This document shows, in pieces, positions 24,052 through 32,111 of a DNA stretch of 64,000 nt; position 1 is the stretch's first letter, and each line of letters begins with the position of its first letter. Under the pieces are notes generated by a model, which was given only the letters and a program-made list of their open reading frames with translations, had not been told where the DNA came from and searched no databases. The stretch covers positions 1,860,001-1,924,000 of the forward strand of contig NZ_CP104003.1 in NCBI RefSeq assembly GCF_025231485.1, read 5' to 3'. This stretch comes from Salinirubellus salinus. GTDB taxonomy: Archaea > Halobacteriota > Halobacteria > Halobacteriales > Haloarculaceae. The position numbers were made by a program, and so were the translations under genes.

Positions 24052-24460
24052 CTGAATCACCCACGGAAAGATGCTCATCCTGCTCCTGAATATTCTCCAT
24101 CACCTCCTCAGAATATTCACGGTACTCAACCAACGGGTCAAACACTTCGAATCCGAGATACGTGTAGTGATCGATGCGCTCGTACTCATCGGCTTTAATC
24201 GCATCATCCACCAATAACCGCCAGTTCAACATCTCATACAGAACCGAGTGTGAGAGTGACACCAATCCGGCCACAGACAACACAATCTCGGACGCGGTAT
24301 CCCGGTCATACATGCTGTTCTCAGCGATCTCGTCAACCATCTCCTCATACTTCAGCGGCATCTCGTCCAGCACCTCATGGTAATTCCCATCCCCATCATC
24401 CTCCCACAGACGCACGTGACTGGTATCCAAGGCCTCAACCCATTCTCTAAAATCGCTCAT
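24044..24460 (-). CDS. Hypothetical acidic helical protein, 138 residues
   Basis: All-alpha, strongly acidic, without cysteines. A moderately hydrophobic central helix (EIVLSVAGLVSLSHSVLYEML) is too interrupted to be a membrane segment. A TATA-like GTAAAAG about 30 bases upstream with the perfect palindrome of operator B4 in between shows a repressible, nearly leaderless gene. No family is recognised. Confidence 0.6.
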   Translation of the reverse strand: MSDFREWVEALDTSHVRLWEDDGDGNYHEVLDEMPLKYEEMVDEIAENSMYDRDTASEIVLSVAGLVSLSHSVLYEMLNWRLLVDDAIKADEYERIDHYTYLGFEVFDPLVEYREYSEEVMENIQEQDEHLSVGDSDE

Positions 24461-24461
24461 A

Positions 24462-24490
24462 TCACCTGTAAATCAGGTGTCAACCCTTTT
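24462..24490 (-). promoter_or_regulatory. Operator B copy 4, perfect palindrome
   Basis: Minus strand: CACCTG-ATTTA-CAGGTG, a perfect 6+5+6 palindrome between a TATA-like GTAAAAG (about 24487-24493) and the ATG at 24460, so it lies over the expected transcription start. It reveals the symmetry that is only partial in the other B sites. Confidence 0.7.
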
Positions 24491-24493
24491 ACG

Positions 24494-25270
24494 TCACTCC
24501 CCGTCCTGCGGAATCCCTGCCGCTTCGAGTGACTCAGCCAAACTACCAAACTTCCGAATGAACGTCTCAACTTCCGCGTTCGTCAATCTATCCGGTCCCT
24601 TCAAATCCGCTGTTTTCGGTACTGGGTCATCCATCCCGTAATCCCGTTTAAGTTCATACACACGCCACAATTCCGAGATAAGTTCCTGCTCAGAATACCC
24701 CTCACCCGGGTAATCTGTTGACTGCTCCAACCCCGCCTCATCAAGAACCCCACCCCACGACGACACCCCAAGAACACTTTCTGCCGTACCCACCGCATAC
24801 GCTCCGTACTCGATATACTCAGGTGTGCTCACCGTACCACCACCAACAACCCGGTTCACACGCCTGACATCGGTAACGATCTCATTCCCGTCCACATCCG
24901 GCTCACGCTTCGACGTTATCCCGGCAGCGTCCAATGACCCAAACCACGAACCGTAACGATGAACAAACGCTTCACCAACACGATCCAACTGCTCCTCAGA
25001 CCCGTTCAAAGCACCCAAAAGCTCGTTAAGAGTTGGTGTTGAGTTTTCCCGTTCAACGTAGTCAATGATGAAGAAGATCAGGTCTGACGAATCAACACCA
25101 TTCGCTCGTTCAGCGTCGAGAACTTCAGCTTCCACAAGGTATTCGTCCCAACCGGTCAGTATGTCGTCGTCGAGAAGGTCCCCGTGAGCGTGCTCGTAAT
25201 CGACTGAGCTTGGTAACCGTCCTTTCTCAACAACAAACCCACGTATCCACTTGACGATAGAATCGTCCAT
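24494..25270 (-). CDS. Protein with homing-endonuclease-associated (HNH) repeats
   Basis: A 258-residue protein built of about three to four helical repeats ending in a W-F-G-S-L-D-A-A-G-I type signature: YGSWFGSLDAAGI (about 106-118), a weaker SWGGVLDEAGL (about 174-184) and FGSLAESLEAAGI (about 241-253). This is the repeat that accompanies HNH homing endonucleases and binds DNA. No HNH catalytic domain is present, so it is probably a DNA-binding protein only, perhaps a regulator of the neighbouring genes. Confidence 0.65.
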   Translation of the reverse strand: MDDSIVKWIRGFVVEKGRLPSSVDYEHAHGDLLDDDILTGWDEYLVEAEVLDAERANGVDSSDLIFFIIDYVERENSTPTLNELLGALNGSEEQLDRVGEAFVHRYGSWFGSLDAAGITSKREPDVDGNEIVTDVRRVNRVVGGGTVSTPEYIEYGAYAVGTAESVLGVSSWGGVLDEAGLEQSTDYPGEGYSEQELISELWRVYELKRDYGMDDPVPKTADLKGPDRLTNAEVETFIRKFGSLAESLEAAGIPQDGE

Positions 25271-25474
25271 ACTACTGCTGTTAGTCCCACCTGCTTGACT
25301 CTCTGGGTCTCTACAAGAGAAAATACACGCTTCAACCCCCGGTAGTCAACCCGAATAATTCCCGGCACAGAACACCTTCTTACCCGGTTTTAGAAAAACA
25401 CGAAAGAACAAACACCCGATTTCGAGCGCGAGACCCACCCCAAGACCGCAGCCGTGAACCCACGGTTCACAGGC

Positions 25475-25579
25475 TTACGCGACACACACGACTTCGAACT
25501 TGGAGTCGAAGTCGTTCCAGTTCAAACGGTGGCAATCCTCATCCTCCAGCGGACGGCCACACGACGGACAAACTTCCAT
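25475..25579 (-). CDS. 34-residue zinc miniprotein
   Basis: The minus strand encodes MEVCPSCGRPLEDEDCHRL and 15 more residues, ending at TAA (25477-25475). CPSC, then C-H, then a late Cys could bind one zinc. A TATA-like GTTAATAAG centred about 30 bases upstream with operator B5 between it and the ATG makes this more than a chance ORF. Confidence 0.55.
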   Translation of the reverse strand: MEVCPSCGRPLEDEDCHRLNWNDFDSKFEVVCVA

Positions 25580-25583
25580 ACTG

Positions 25584-25614
25584 TACTAATAAATCAGGTA
25601 TCAGACTTATTAAC
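25584..25614 (-). promoter_or_regulatory. Operator B copy 5 with TATA box
   Basis: Minus strand: TTAATAAG followed by CTGATACCTGATTTATTAGT. The TAC/GTA ends are inverted. It precedes the 34-residue zinc miniprotein at 25,579. Confidence 0.65.
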
Positions 25615-25638
25615 ACCCACGCTGTTGTGCGGTTCCCA

Positions 25639-25691
25639 CGTGTTTGGTAAGAATCTCAGAACTCCGACTTCCACCCCCGGAACTCGTGAAT
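25639..25691. repeat. 53-bp exact direct repeat, copy 2
   Basis: Identical to 23477-23529. It is followed by the gene at 25,726 instead of the zinc-ribbon gene. The two copies bound a 2.2-kb segment with five small genes. Confidence 0.85.
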
Positions 25692-25725
25692 AAAGTAACC
25701 ACACACCGACTTGTTTGATAAGACT

Positions 25726-26373
25726 ATGCCACACCCACACACCTCCGTAGAAACCGAACGCATCAACCCCGAGTCGAACTGGACCTCTTACACCGAATCC
25801 CAAGCCGCCAAACCCACCAACCGTTACGTCTACACCGACTGGCTCGATACCCACCACAAATACGTTCTTCAACAGTACCAACGTCACCCGGACACCCTCC
25901 AAGTAGAACGCAGCGACGGAGAAGAAGCACCGAGCGGGCGGCCCGGAATCGATCTCGAATACTACGGCAGAATCATCTACAACCTACGCAAGCAGAACAC
26001 ACGCTTCCACGACTCAGTAACAGCCGGTGATCTCGTAGACGTAGAACAGAAAGCCGCAAAAGACCCTCACGGAACCTACGAACTATACAAGCATCAGCAC
26101 GACTCCCTGCGACTCTTCAACGGATACTACTTGTTCACGATGTACCGACAACCCCAACCCGGCGTCTATGTTGTTCCATGGCATCGCCCCATATCCGCCC
26201 ACCGTCTCGACGAACTACTAGAGCTGAACTGGAACCGGACAACTCACCCAACCTTTGGCCGGTGTAAAAGAGCATCCCTCACGGCCACCAAGCTCAGACG
26301 ACGACTCTCTCGTACACCTTTATCATGCTCCCGCAACCAGTCCAGATTAATCCGAGGCTCATCATATGTCTGA
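25726..26373 (+). CDS. Hypothetical protein with abnormal C-terminus
   Basis: The ATG at 25726 gives 215 residues beginning MPHPHTSVETER (an in-frame TTG lies at 25711). It is rich in Tyr, His and Gln, unlike its neighbours. From about residue 168 the composition changes to Arg/Ser-rich (KRASLTATKLRRRLSR), unusual for an acidic halophile proteome. The +1 frame there reads LEPDNSPNLWPV and stops, which looks like the natural end, so a frameshift or sequence error is possible. It lies just upstream of the restriction-modification gene and overlaps it by eight bases. Confidence 0.5.
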   Translation: MPHPHTSVETERINPESNWTSYTESQAAKPTNRYVYTDWLDTHHKYVLQQYQRHPDTLQVERSDGEEAPSGRPGIDLEYYGRIIYNLRKQNTRFHDSVTAGDLVDVEQKAAKDPHGTYELYKHQHDSLRLFNGYYLFTMYRQPQPGVYVVPWHRPISAHRLDELLELNWNRTTHPTFGRCKRASLTATKLRRRLSRTPLSCSRNQSRLIRGSSYV

Positions 26374-29300
26374 AACAGACTCACTCTCCCCACTTGGCGA
26401 AGAGGTCAAAGAAATACTCACCGACTGTGTTGACGGACTGAACGAACAACTCTCCCTCCGAGACCTTGAAGCCGTCCTGAGCGGTGATAAAGACGACTTA
26501 CAATCCAGCGATCTCGGGAGCAAACCCGAAACCTACGCTGAAAACAACCTAATCTATCCTCTACTCGAAATCATGGGGTTAGCGTACACCGAACAACCCT
26601 ACGGTGGCGGAAGTCACGCCGAAGACGAACGGGACATCGTATGGCCCGACTTCGAACTCGACACCATTGACGAGTACACAATCGGTGAGAACAAACCGTT
26701 CAACAACATCCAGAACGCGCACAAGGAAACCCTCCAATATCTTGACCGGCGTTCCATCGGCGCGGATTACGCTATCGCTACGGACGGATTCACGTGGTGG
26801 CTCTACAAAGTTGAGCAATCCGGTGACCGGACAAGCTTCCCACGCATCAAAACAGTCGAACTGAGAGAGTTGCTTCGGCAGATAGCCCTGAACAAACGGT
26901 ACATTGAGACCAGTACGCTCACGGAACCAGACATCGACGGAACCATCGAAGAGTTCGTCGAATTATTCGAGCACGACGCCTTCCAACACTACACCTCTCA
27001 GACCGCACCCATCGAACTCCGAGACAGTCGAGAGGCCGACGTTGAAGAGTTCTACCAACTCTACATTGAGTACCTGTTCGGCGAATCCGATGAGCACGAC
27101 GAACCCACTTGCCTAATGGACGACATTCGCTCCCCACGAGGAGCGAACGAGCACGATGAACGGAAGTTCGCGATCACTCTTATGAACCGCCTCCTGTTCA
27201 TCAAATTCCTCGAAAAGAAGGAAGTCATACCACCAGAAACCCTTATCGGGAGAGTTCGCTCATACGAGTCTGAGGACTTCACCGGTAACTTCTACGACAC
27301 CCAAATCAAACCGCTGTTTTACGATCTGTTCAACAAGGAAGTCCCAGAACGCGAATCAAAGCATCAGAGCGGATGGTTCGAACAAATACCGTACTTGAAC
27401 GGTGGTCTGTTTCGTCCAAATATAGACGATGAGGAACGCTACCAACTGGAAGACAGAACACTCCCTGACATCATCCGCAACTTAATCGAAGGCCACAGAC
27501 TGAGTGACCCAGACGGAACCATTGACCCCAGTATTCTCGGGTCTGTATTCGAGCGAACAATCAACCATATCGGGGGTGAGTTCGGGACACAGAAAGACAT
27601 CGGCGCATACTACACGCCGGGTGACGTAACCGAGCTAATCACTCAACAAGTCGTAGACCCGAAAGCCCGCGATGTAATCATTGACTCGTACGCCGAAGAC
27701 TATGACGACACCGTTCGCGGACGAATGGAAGACCTCGAACTCGGTGAAATACTCCGCCGTGTAGAAGACGGAGAAGGATGGTTCGGTGACGCAGACGGAA
27801 CTCGTCGTGCCTATGACCGGCTCGGAGACCTCCGAGTCGTAGACCCTGCCTGCGGGTCTGGTCACTTCCTCACCACCGTCATGGAAGAGATACAGCGCAT
27901 CAGACGCGGCCTGCTGCGCGGCCTGAACCGTGGCGAAGACCCGGACCCAGAAACCGAGTACGAATCCAAGCGCGAACTCGCACTTAACAGCATCTTCGGC
28001 GTCGACGTGGACCCCATCGGTGTCGAGATCGCCCGCCTGCGCGTGTGGCTCAAAATAGTTGAGGACGACTGGGACGAATCCTTTGGACGCCTTCCAAACA
28101 TCGAACTCAACGTCGTGTCTGGGAACAGCCTAATCGGCTTACCCACAGAACAGACCGGTCAGACTTCGGTATCAGTCTGGGATGATAGACTCGACGAACT
28201 CGTAGAGGTCAGAAAGCAGTACAAGCAAGAAAACCCTGATGTAGAGAAGCAAGACGTTCTCAACCGGTTAGAAGAGCTAAGAGACGAGCTTGATGAAGAG
28301 TATCTACAACGACTCACCCAAACCGTAGACACCTCAGTCGAGACCGCGAACGAGTGGGCAGAATTACTCAACGGTGTGAACGGAAGCACTCTCCACCCAA
28401 CAATCACCTCTGTGAAACTGAAGCGTGACGACGAAGAAGCATTTTCTGACTCGGAAAAAGAACGACTGAGCAGTCTCGGATTCAGCGCACACACCTACTC
28501 TGCACGACTCAACATCGAACGCCGTCACGACAACTTACGGGACGGGAAAGCAACACAGTCACACGCCGAAATCACCGAACAAATCACCGACGAACTCACC
28601 GAACTCATTGAAGGGAACTACTGGTTCGAAGAAGTCGAACGCCAACCCCTACAGTATGACCTCGACAACATTCTCGGTGACCCCTTTCATTGGATCGTCG
28701 AATTCCCCGAAGTCGCCAAAGAACAAGAAGACGGGAACGGCCACACAATCGAGTTCGACATCGTACTCGGAAATCCCCCGTACGGCGACATTATGCGAGA
28801 CTCCGAGAAGACACTTGCCTCCCATTACACCACCGGTGACATCAACGACGTATCAGCCCCGTTCGTTGAACGACAAATACGCTTACTCGGCGACGGCGGT
28901 CACTTCGGAAACATCACAACCTTAGGTCTCGTCTACTCCAGCAACCTCCAAGACCTCCACGACTTCGTGCGCGAGAACATCGAACAAATGGACATCGCCT
29001 GCTTCGCTCACCGCCCGCAACAAGTATTCCCGAACGCCATCGTCCGCGTCGCCATCATGACCGGACAAAAAACAACCCCTGAAAACGGTGGCACAATCCA
29101 GACCTCAAAATTCCTCCAGTTCGACGTTGAGAACCGGAAAGAAGTGTTCGAGGGCATTACCTACCTCCCCGTTGAAGGACTCGAACTCCGCGAACGAATC
29201 GGTGGCTCAGACCGCAGCTACGAAGTCCTCCCGAAAGTCGGAGACGAAGAAGTGAAAGGAATGCTCGAATCTCTGGAGTCACACTCCGATCTCATCATCG

Positions 29301-29809
29301 GAGAGACCGAGTCCGACACCGAAACCGACTACCCGGTGTACCGACGCCGTGGTGGCGGCTACTGGCTCAACGCCGTTCCCGAAAACATTCACGGTGACGT
29401 GACCACAATCGAAGAACTCTACTTCGACACCGAGCTTGAGCAGCAGACCGTGTTCCTCATCGTGAACTCGTCCCTGTTCTACGTCTACTGGATCGCGTAC
29501 GCAGACTTCCGACACCTCAACACCGGCCACATTCGACGCTTCCCAATCCCACCCGTCGAAGAATTACGCGAGTACGAAGACGAAATACTGGACGTAGCTG
29601 ACCGTGTCTGGACCCGAATGGAAGACGTTCACGCTGGTGGCACCCGTGACCAGTTCGACATGCCTGCGGTCAAACCCCTTATCGATGAGGCCGACGAGCT
29701 TCTGAGCCAAATCTACGATACCACCGAAGACCAACTCGAATACGTGCAAAACTACAACTCTCAGTACGGGCGTCGCTCCACCGGCTCCACCGAACTCAGC
29801 GAATACTAA
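26366..29809 (+). CDS. Type IIG restriction-modification enzyme (Eco57I/MmeI-like), 1,147 residues
   Basis: A single chain combining DNA cleavage and N6-adenine methylation. The N-terminal nuclease part shows DIVWPDFELD (about 89-98) and YTIGENKP (about 101-110), a PD-(D/E)XK arrangement with E-x-K. A helical linker follows. The gamma-class methylase carries motif I DPACGSGHFL (about 493-502) and motif IV GNPPYGD (about 801-807, the NPPY catalytic loop). The C-terminal region would hold target recognition. A single protein with both activities needs no separate methylase. It protects the element and acts as an addiction or anti-phage system. BREX PglX is the closest alternative family, but no other BREX genes are nearby. 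Confidence 0.85.
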   Translation: MSETDSLSPLGEEVKEILTDCVDGLNEQLSLRDLEAVLSGDKDDLQSSDLGSKPETYAENNLIYPLLEIMGLAYTEQPYGGGSHAEDERDIVWPDFELDTIDEYTIGENKPFNNIQNAHKETLQYLDRRSIGADYAIATDGFTWWLYKVEQSGDRTSFPRIKTVELRELLRQIALNKRYIETSTLTEPDIDGTIEEFVELFEHDAFQHYTSQTAPIELRDSREADVEEFYQLYIEYLFGESDEHDEPTCLMDDIRSPRGANEHDERKFAITLMNRLLFIKFLEKKEVIPPETLIGRVRSYESEDFTGNFYDTQIKPLFYDLFNKEVPERESKHQSGWFEQIPYLNGGLFRPNIDDEERYQLEDRTLPDIIRNLIEGHRLSDPDGTIDPSILGSVFERTINHIGGEFGTQKDIGAYYTPGDVTELITQQVVDPKARDVIIDSYAEDYDDTVRGRMEDLELGEILRRVEDGEGWFGDADGTRRAYDRLGDLRVVDPACGSGHFLTTVMEEIQRIRRGLLRGLNRGEDPDPETEYESKRELALNSIFGVDVDPIGVEIARLRVWLKIVEDDWDESFGRLPNIELNVVSGNSLIGLPTEQTGQTSVSVWDDRLDELVEVRKQYKQENPDVEKQDVLNRLEELRDELDEEYLQRLTQTVDTSVETANEWAELLNGVNGSTLHPTITSVKLKRDDEEAFSDSEKERLSSLGFSAHTYSARLNIERRHDNLRDGKATQSHAEITEQITDELTELIEGNYWFEEVERQPLQYDLDNILGDPFHWIVEFPEVAKEQEDGNGHTIEFDIVLGNPPYGDIMRDSEKTLASHYTTGDINDVSAPFVERQIRLLGDGGHFGNITTLGLVYSSNLQDLHDFVRENIEQMDIACFAHRPQQVFPNAIVRVAIMTGQKTTPENGGTIQTSKFLQFDVENRKEVFEGITYLPVEGLELRERIGGSDRSYEVLPKVGDEEVKGMLESLESHSDLIIGETESDTETDYPVYRRRGGGYWLNAVPENIHGDVTTIEELYFDTELEQQTVFLIVNSSLFYVYWIAYADFRHLNTGHIRRFPIPPVEELREYEDEILDVADRVWTRMEDVHAGGTRDQFDMPAVKPLIDEADELLSQIYDTTEDQLEYVQNYNSQYGRRSTGSTELSEY

Positions 29810-30125
29810 ACCCTTCTTTACTCACTCAGCGTACACTTTCTCACCCATCAAATACTGACCGTCAAAATTTGAACTTCAAACCTGAGCCTCAAACAACACT
29901 TCAAAAACCCTATAAATTTGAAGTCAAACCCGGGAACGTCAATAAATACAGTCTTACACCCCGTTAGAAAACCCTGTAAGAACACAGAAGCGAGGAACAC
30001 CACTCCTCACACACTCCTCAAATAACTTAAGTATCGGAGCACCCCGAAAAGGGGAACTCCTCGTTCACCGTGAACACCCCGAAAACAGCAGAAGAAGAAA
30101 AAGAAACCCTACCGAATCAGAAGAC
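29810..30125. other. Convergent non-coding region with repeats and hairpins
   Basis: No gene. About 29,865-29,935 carries several versions of TTTGAAnTTCAAA-type palindromes (TCAAAATTTGA, TTGAACTTCAA, TTTGAAGTCAAA). CCCC-GAAAA-GGGG within GGAG/CTCC (about 30,037-30,060) is a compact hairpin. GTTCAC-C-GTGAAC (30,063-30,075) is a perfect palindrome. Probably transcription end for the R-M gene and the minus-strand gene, or a protein-binding site cluster. Confidence 0.45.
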
Positions 30126-31091
30126 TCAGATCATCGAAGTGAAAGAGTCCCACTCAGAAGTGAACAACCACTCAAACCCCTCAATACCTCCCCGGACAGA
30201 ATAATCAGCCCCGGGGAAGCACTCAACATCGACGGAATCAACAGCATCCCGAAGCACCTGAAGCCGAGTCAGAAGCACCCGATCAGCATCAAACCGATAC
30301 GAAGTATTAGTCTCATAATCAGCGAGTCGGAACAGACTGGAATCCCGCTTATCAATATCCAAGGAACCCCAATCCATACCGACGTGAGTCACAGTCTCAT
30401 CAACAACGATCTCGTCACCCGTGTGCTCAACGTCGTCGCTACTGACGACGAACCACTCGTTCTCCACCTGAAGAAACACCATCTCCACGTCAGGACCAAC
30501 ACCAGCACCGAACGAATCCCGCATATCAGCGAGCGTCCGCGTACACGGCGTATCAACAACGTACGACGGAACACTCACACCAGTCACCAACTCCACGTCA
30601 GGACCATCAGAGACGCTCTCCAACAGACTCAGCCGCCGGTCACACACCGTCCCAGTCGGCACGTCAACGAACTCGACTTGTGACTTCGGAAGCGACGCAC
30701 TCGTGAGCTTGCCGTTAAAGGACGCGCTCACTAACTGGGACCCGTTGCTGAGTCGGCGAACCTCTTCTACGATGATTGCTTTCCCTGTCTCGTGCTTGAG
30801 TTCACCAACCACCCACATGTCCTCGTTGTTGCGGCTGAATCCACGGTCTTGGACAAGCCACGCAGGCACACTAACGGCCACCGCATCATCCCCGTACATG
30901 TCGTACACGGAAGCAGTAGCGGCTAACTGCTGGTCTCTGTGCAGACGCATTCCTTCCAACGCATCCTGCCAGTCCGTGGGTAGCACGTCGTCAGGATTCA
31001 GCACAGTCTGTTCATTCTCTTCCTTGTCAGACTCCGACTCACGGGTGTCACCCCCATTCTCGTCGAAGTCGTTGAGTGTAAACTGACTCAT
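30126..31091 (-). CDS. Hypothetical acidic protein under operator A
   Basis: The ATG at 31091 (MSQFTLNDFDENGGDTRESE) is favoured over one at 31112 because the TATA box lies 26 bases before it. 321 residues: an acidic disordered N-terminus (about 1-40) and then a beta-rich soluble body with two long repeats of similar predicted strands. No catalytic motif, cysteine pair or membrane segment. It shares its promoter design with the Dam methylase next door, so the two are probably expressed together early. Function unknown. Confidence 0.65.
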   Translation of the reverse strand: MSQFTLNDFDENGGDTRESESDKEENEQTVLNPDDVLPTDWQDALEGMRLHRDQQLAATASVYDMYGDDAVAVSVPAWLVQDRGFSRNNEDMWVVGELKHETGKAIIVEEVRRLSNGSQLVSASFNGKLTSASLPKSQVEFVDVPTGTVCDRRLSLLESVSDGPDVELVTGVSVPSYVVDTPCTRTLADMRDSFGAGVGPDVEMVFLQVENEWFVVSSDDVEHTGDEIVVDETVTHVGMDWGSLDIDKRDSSLFRLADYETNTSYRFDADRVLLTRLQVLRDAVDSVDVECFPGADYSVRGGIEGFEWLFTSEWDSFTSMI

Positions 31092-31112
31092 ACCTACACG
31101 TAGCAGCCCCAC

Positions 31113-31141
31113 CTTTTAATACCTTACCCGCGCACGCAAGG
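31113..31141 (-). promoter_or_regulatory. Operator A copy 3 with TATA box
   Basis: Minus strand: CCTTGCGTGCGCGGGTAAGG (31141-31122) followed by TATTAAAAG. Identical 20-mer to copy 4. TATA centre is 26 bases before the ATG at 31091. Confidence 0.75.
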
Positions 31142-31155
31142 CTACTGTCTAACGG

Positions 31156-32022
31156 TTACGCCCAAGAAGAAAGCCCCGACTGAGAAACGTCACCAGAAGC
31201 CGGAACATCGTAATTACACCACAAAACCTCCGTACGCTCCGAACCAGACTGACCAGCCTGAGCACGAGTCCCACGCTCAACCCGAGACCACCCAGACAAC
31301 ATCCCCTCGTACAAATCAGACGTGTACCCGCTTATCGCCACGTCACCCTCCACATCAGACAACACCTCCAACAGTTCGCGGTGATCTTCTACACCCATCT
31401 CATTCTCACCATACTCACCACCCGTCGAACGCGTCTCCGCCATATAAGGCGGGTCAAGATAAAACACGGTGTCAGGACTATCGTACTCCTCAATCACCGC
31501 AACAGCGTCCCGAGACTCAATCCTGACACCGTCTAAGCGTTCAGCCGCCGAATCAAGTTTGCTAATGTGGTTCCGCCACCGCGAAATCGAACCGGCCATA
31601 TCACTATACGATTCTCGCCGAACAAACGAGAACTGTGACTCCACGGCAGACAACGCCAACCCTGCGCGTGCCTGATTACACACGGTGAAGAATAACCGCG
31701 CTTTCTCAACTTCATCAAGTCCGGGATCGTCGTGATGGTTGAGCGCGTACTCATACTCTTCACGAGAGTATGGGGTTAGTTGTAGCGCCCGAATCAGGTT
31801 GTCCGGGTTGTCACGCAGAACACGGTAGAAGTCTGTCAGAGACTCGCTCAAGTCGTTGTATACGTCTACGTTTGATGGTTCTCGATGCAGTAGTATCGAT
31901 CCCGAACCCCCGAACGGTTCGACGTAGGTGTCAGACGTTGGGAGCAGTGGAAGAATCCATTTTCTATGGCTTGTCTTTCCACCGTACCATGATATTGGTG
32001 TAATGTTGTTTGGTTGACTCAT
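31156..32022 (-). CDS. Dam-type (D12 class) DNA N6-adenine methyltransferase
   Basis: 288 residues from the ATG at 32022 (MSQPNNITPISWYGGK). FGGSGS near 46 is the SAM-binding motif I, preceded by WYGGK (about 12-16), the usual D12 opening; FYLDPPYM near 190 is the DPPY catalytic motif IV; the alpha order (I before IV, with the target domain between) fits Dam. No cognate restriction gene is adjacent: it lies 1.3 kb from the type IIG enzyme, which has its own methylase. It is probably an orphan methylase marking element DNA, perhaps shielding it from host restriction. TATA 27 bases upstream and operator A make it an A-regulon gene. Confidence 0.9.
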   Translation of the reverse strand: MSQPNNITPISWYGGKTSHRKWILPLLPTSDTYVEPFGGSGSILLHREPSNVDVYNDLSESLTDFYRVLRDNPDNLIRALQLTPYSREEYEYALNHHDDPGLDEVEKARLFFTVCNQARAGLALSAVESQFSFVRRESYSDMAGSISRWRNHISKLDSAAERLDGVRIESRDAVAVIEEYDSPDTVFYLDPPYMAETRSTGGEYGENEMGVEDHRELLEVLSDVEGDVAISGYTSDLYEGMLSGWSRVERGTRAQAGQSGSERTEVLWCNYDVPASGDVSQSGLSSWA

Positions 32023-32045
32023 ATCACATATTAGCAGCCTCATCC

Positions 32046-32072
32046 TTTAGTACCTTACCCGCGCACGCAAGG
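32046..32072 (-). promoter_or_regulatory. Operator A copy 4 with TATA box
   Basis: Minus strand: CCTTGCGTGCGCGGGTAAGG (32072-32053) followed by TACTAAAG. It sits between the methylase and the divergent winged-helix gene (32,112), the usual arrangement for a self-regulated repressor. Confidence 0.75.
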
Positions 32073-32111
32073 CTCAAGTGACTTCACACCCTACTCTTAC
32101 ACAGGATTACA

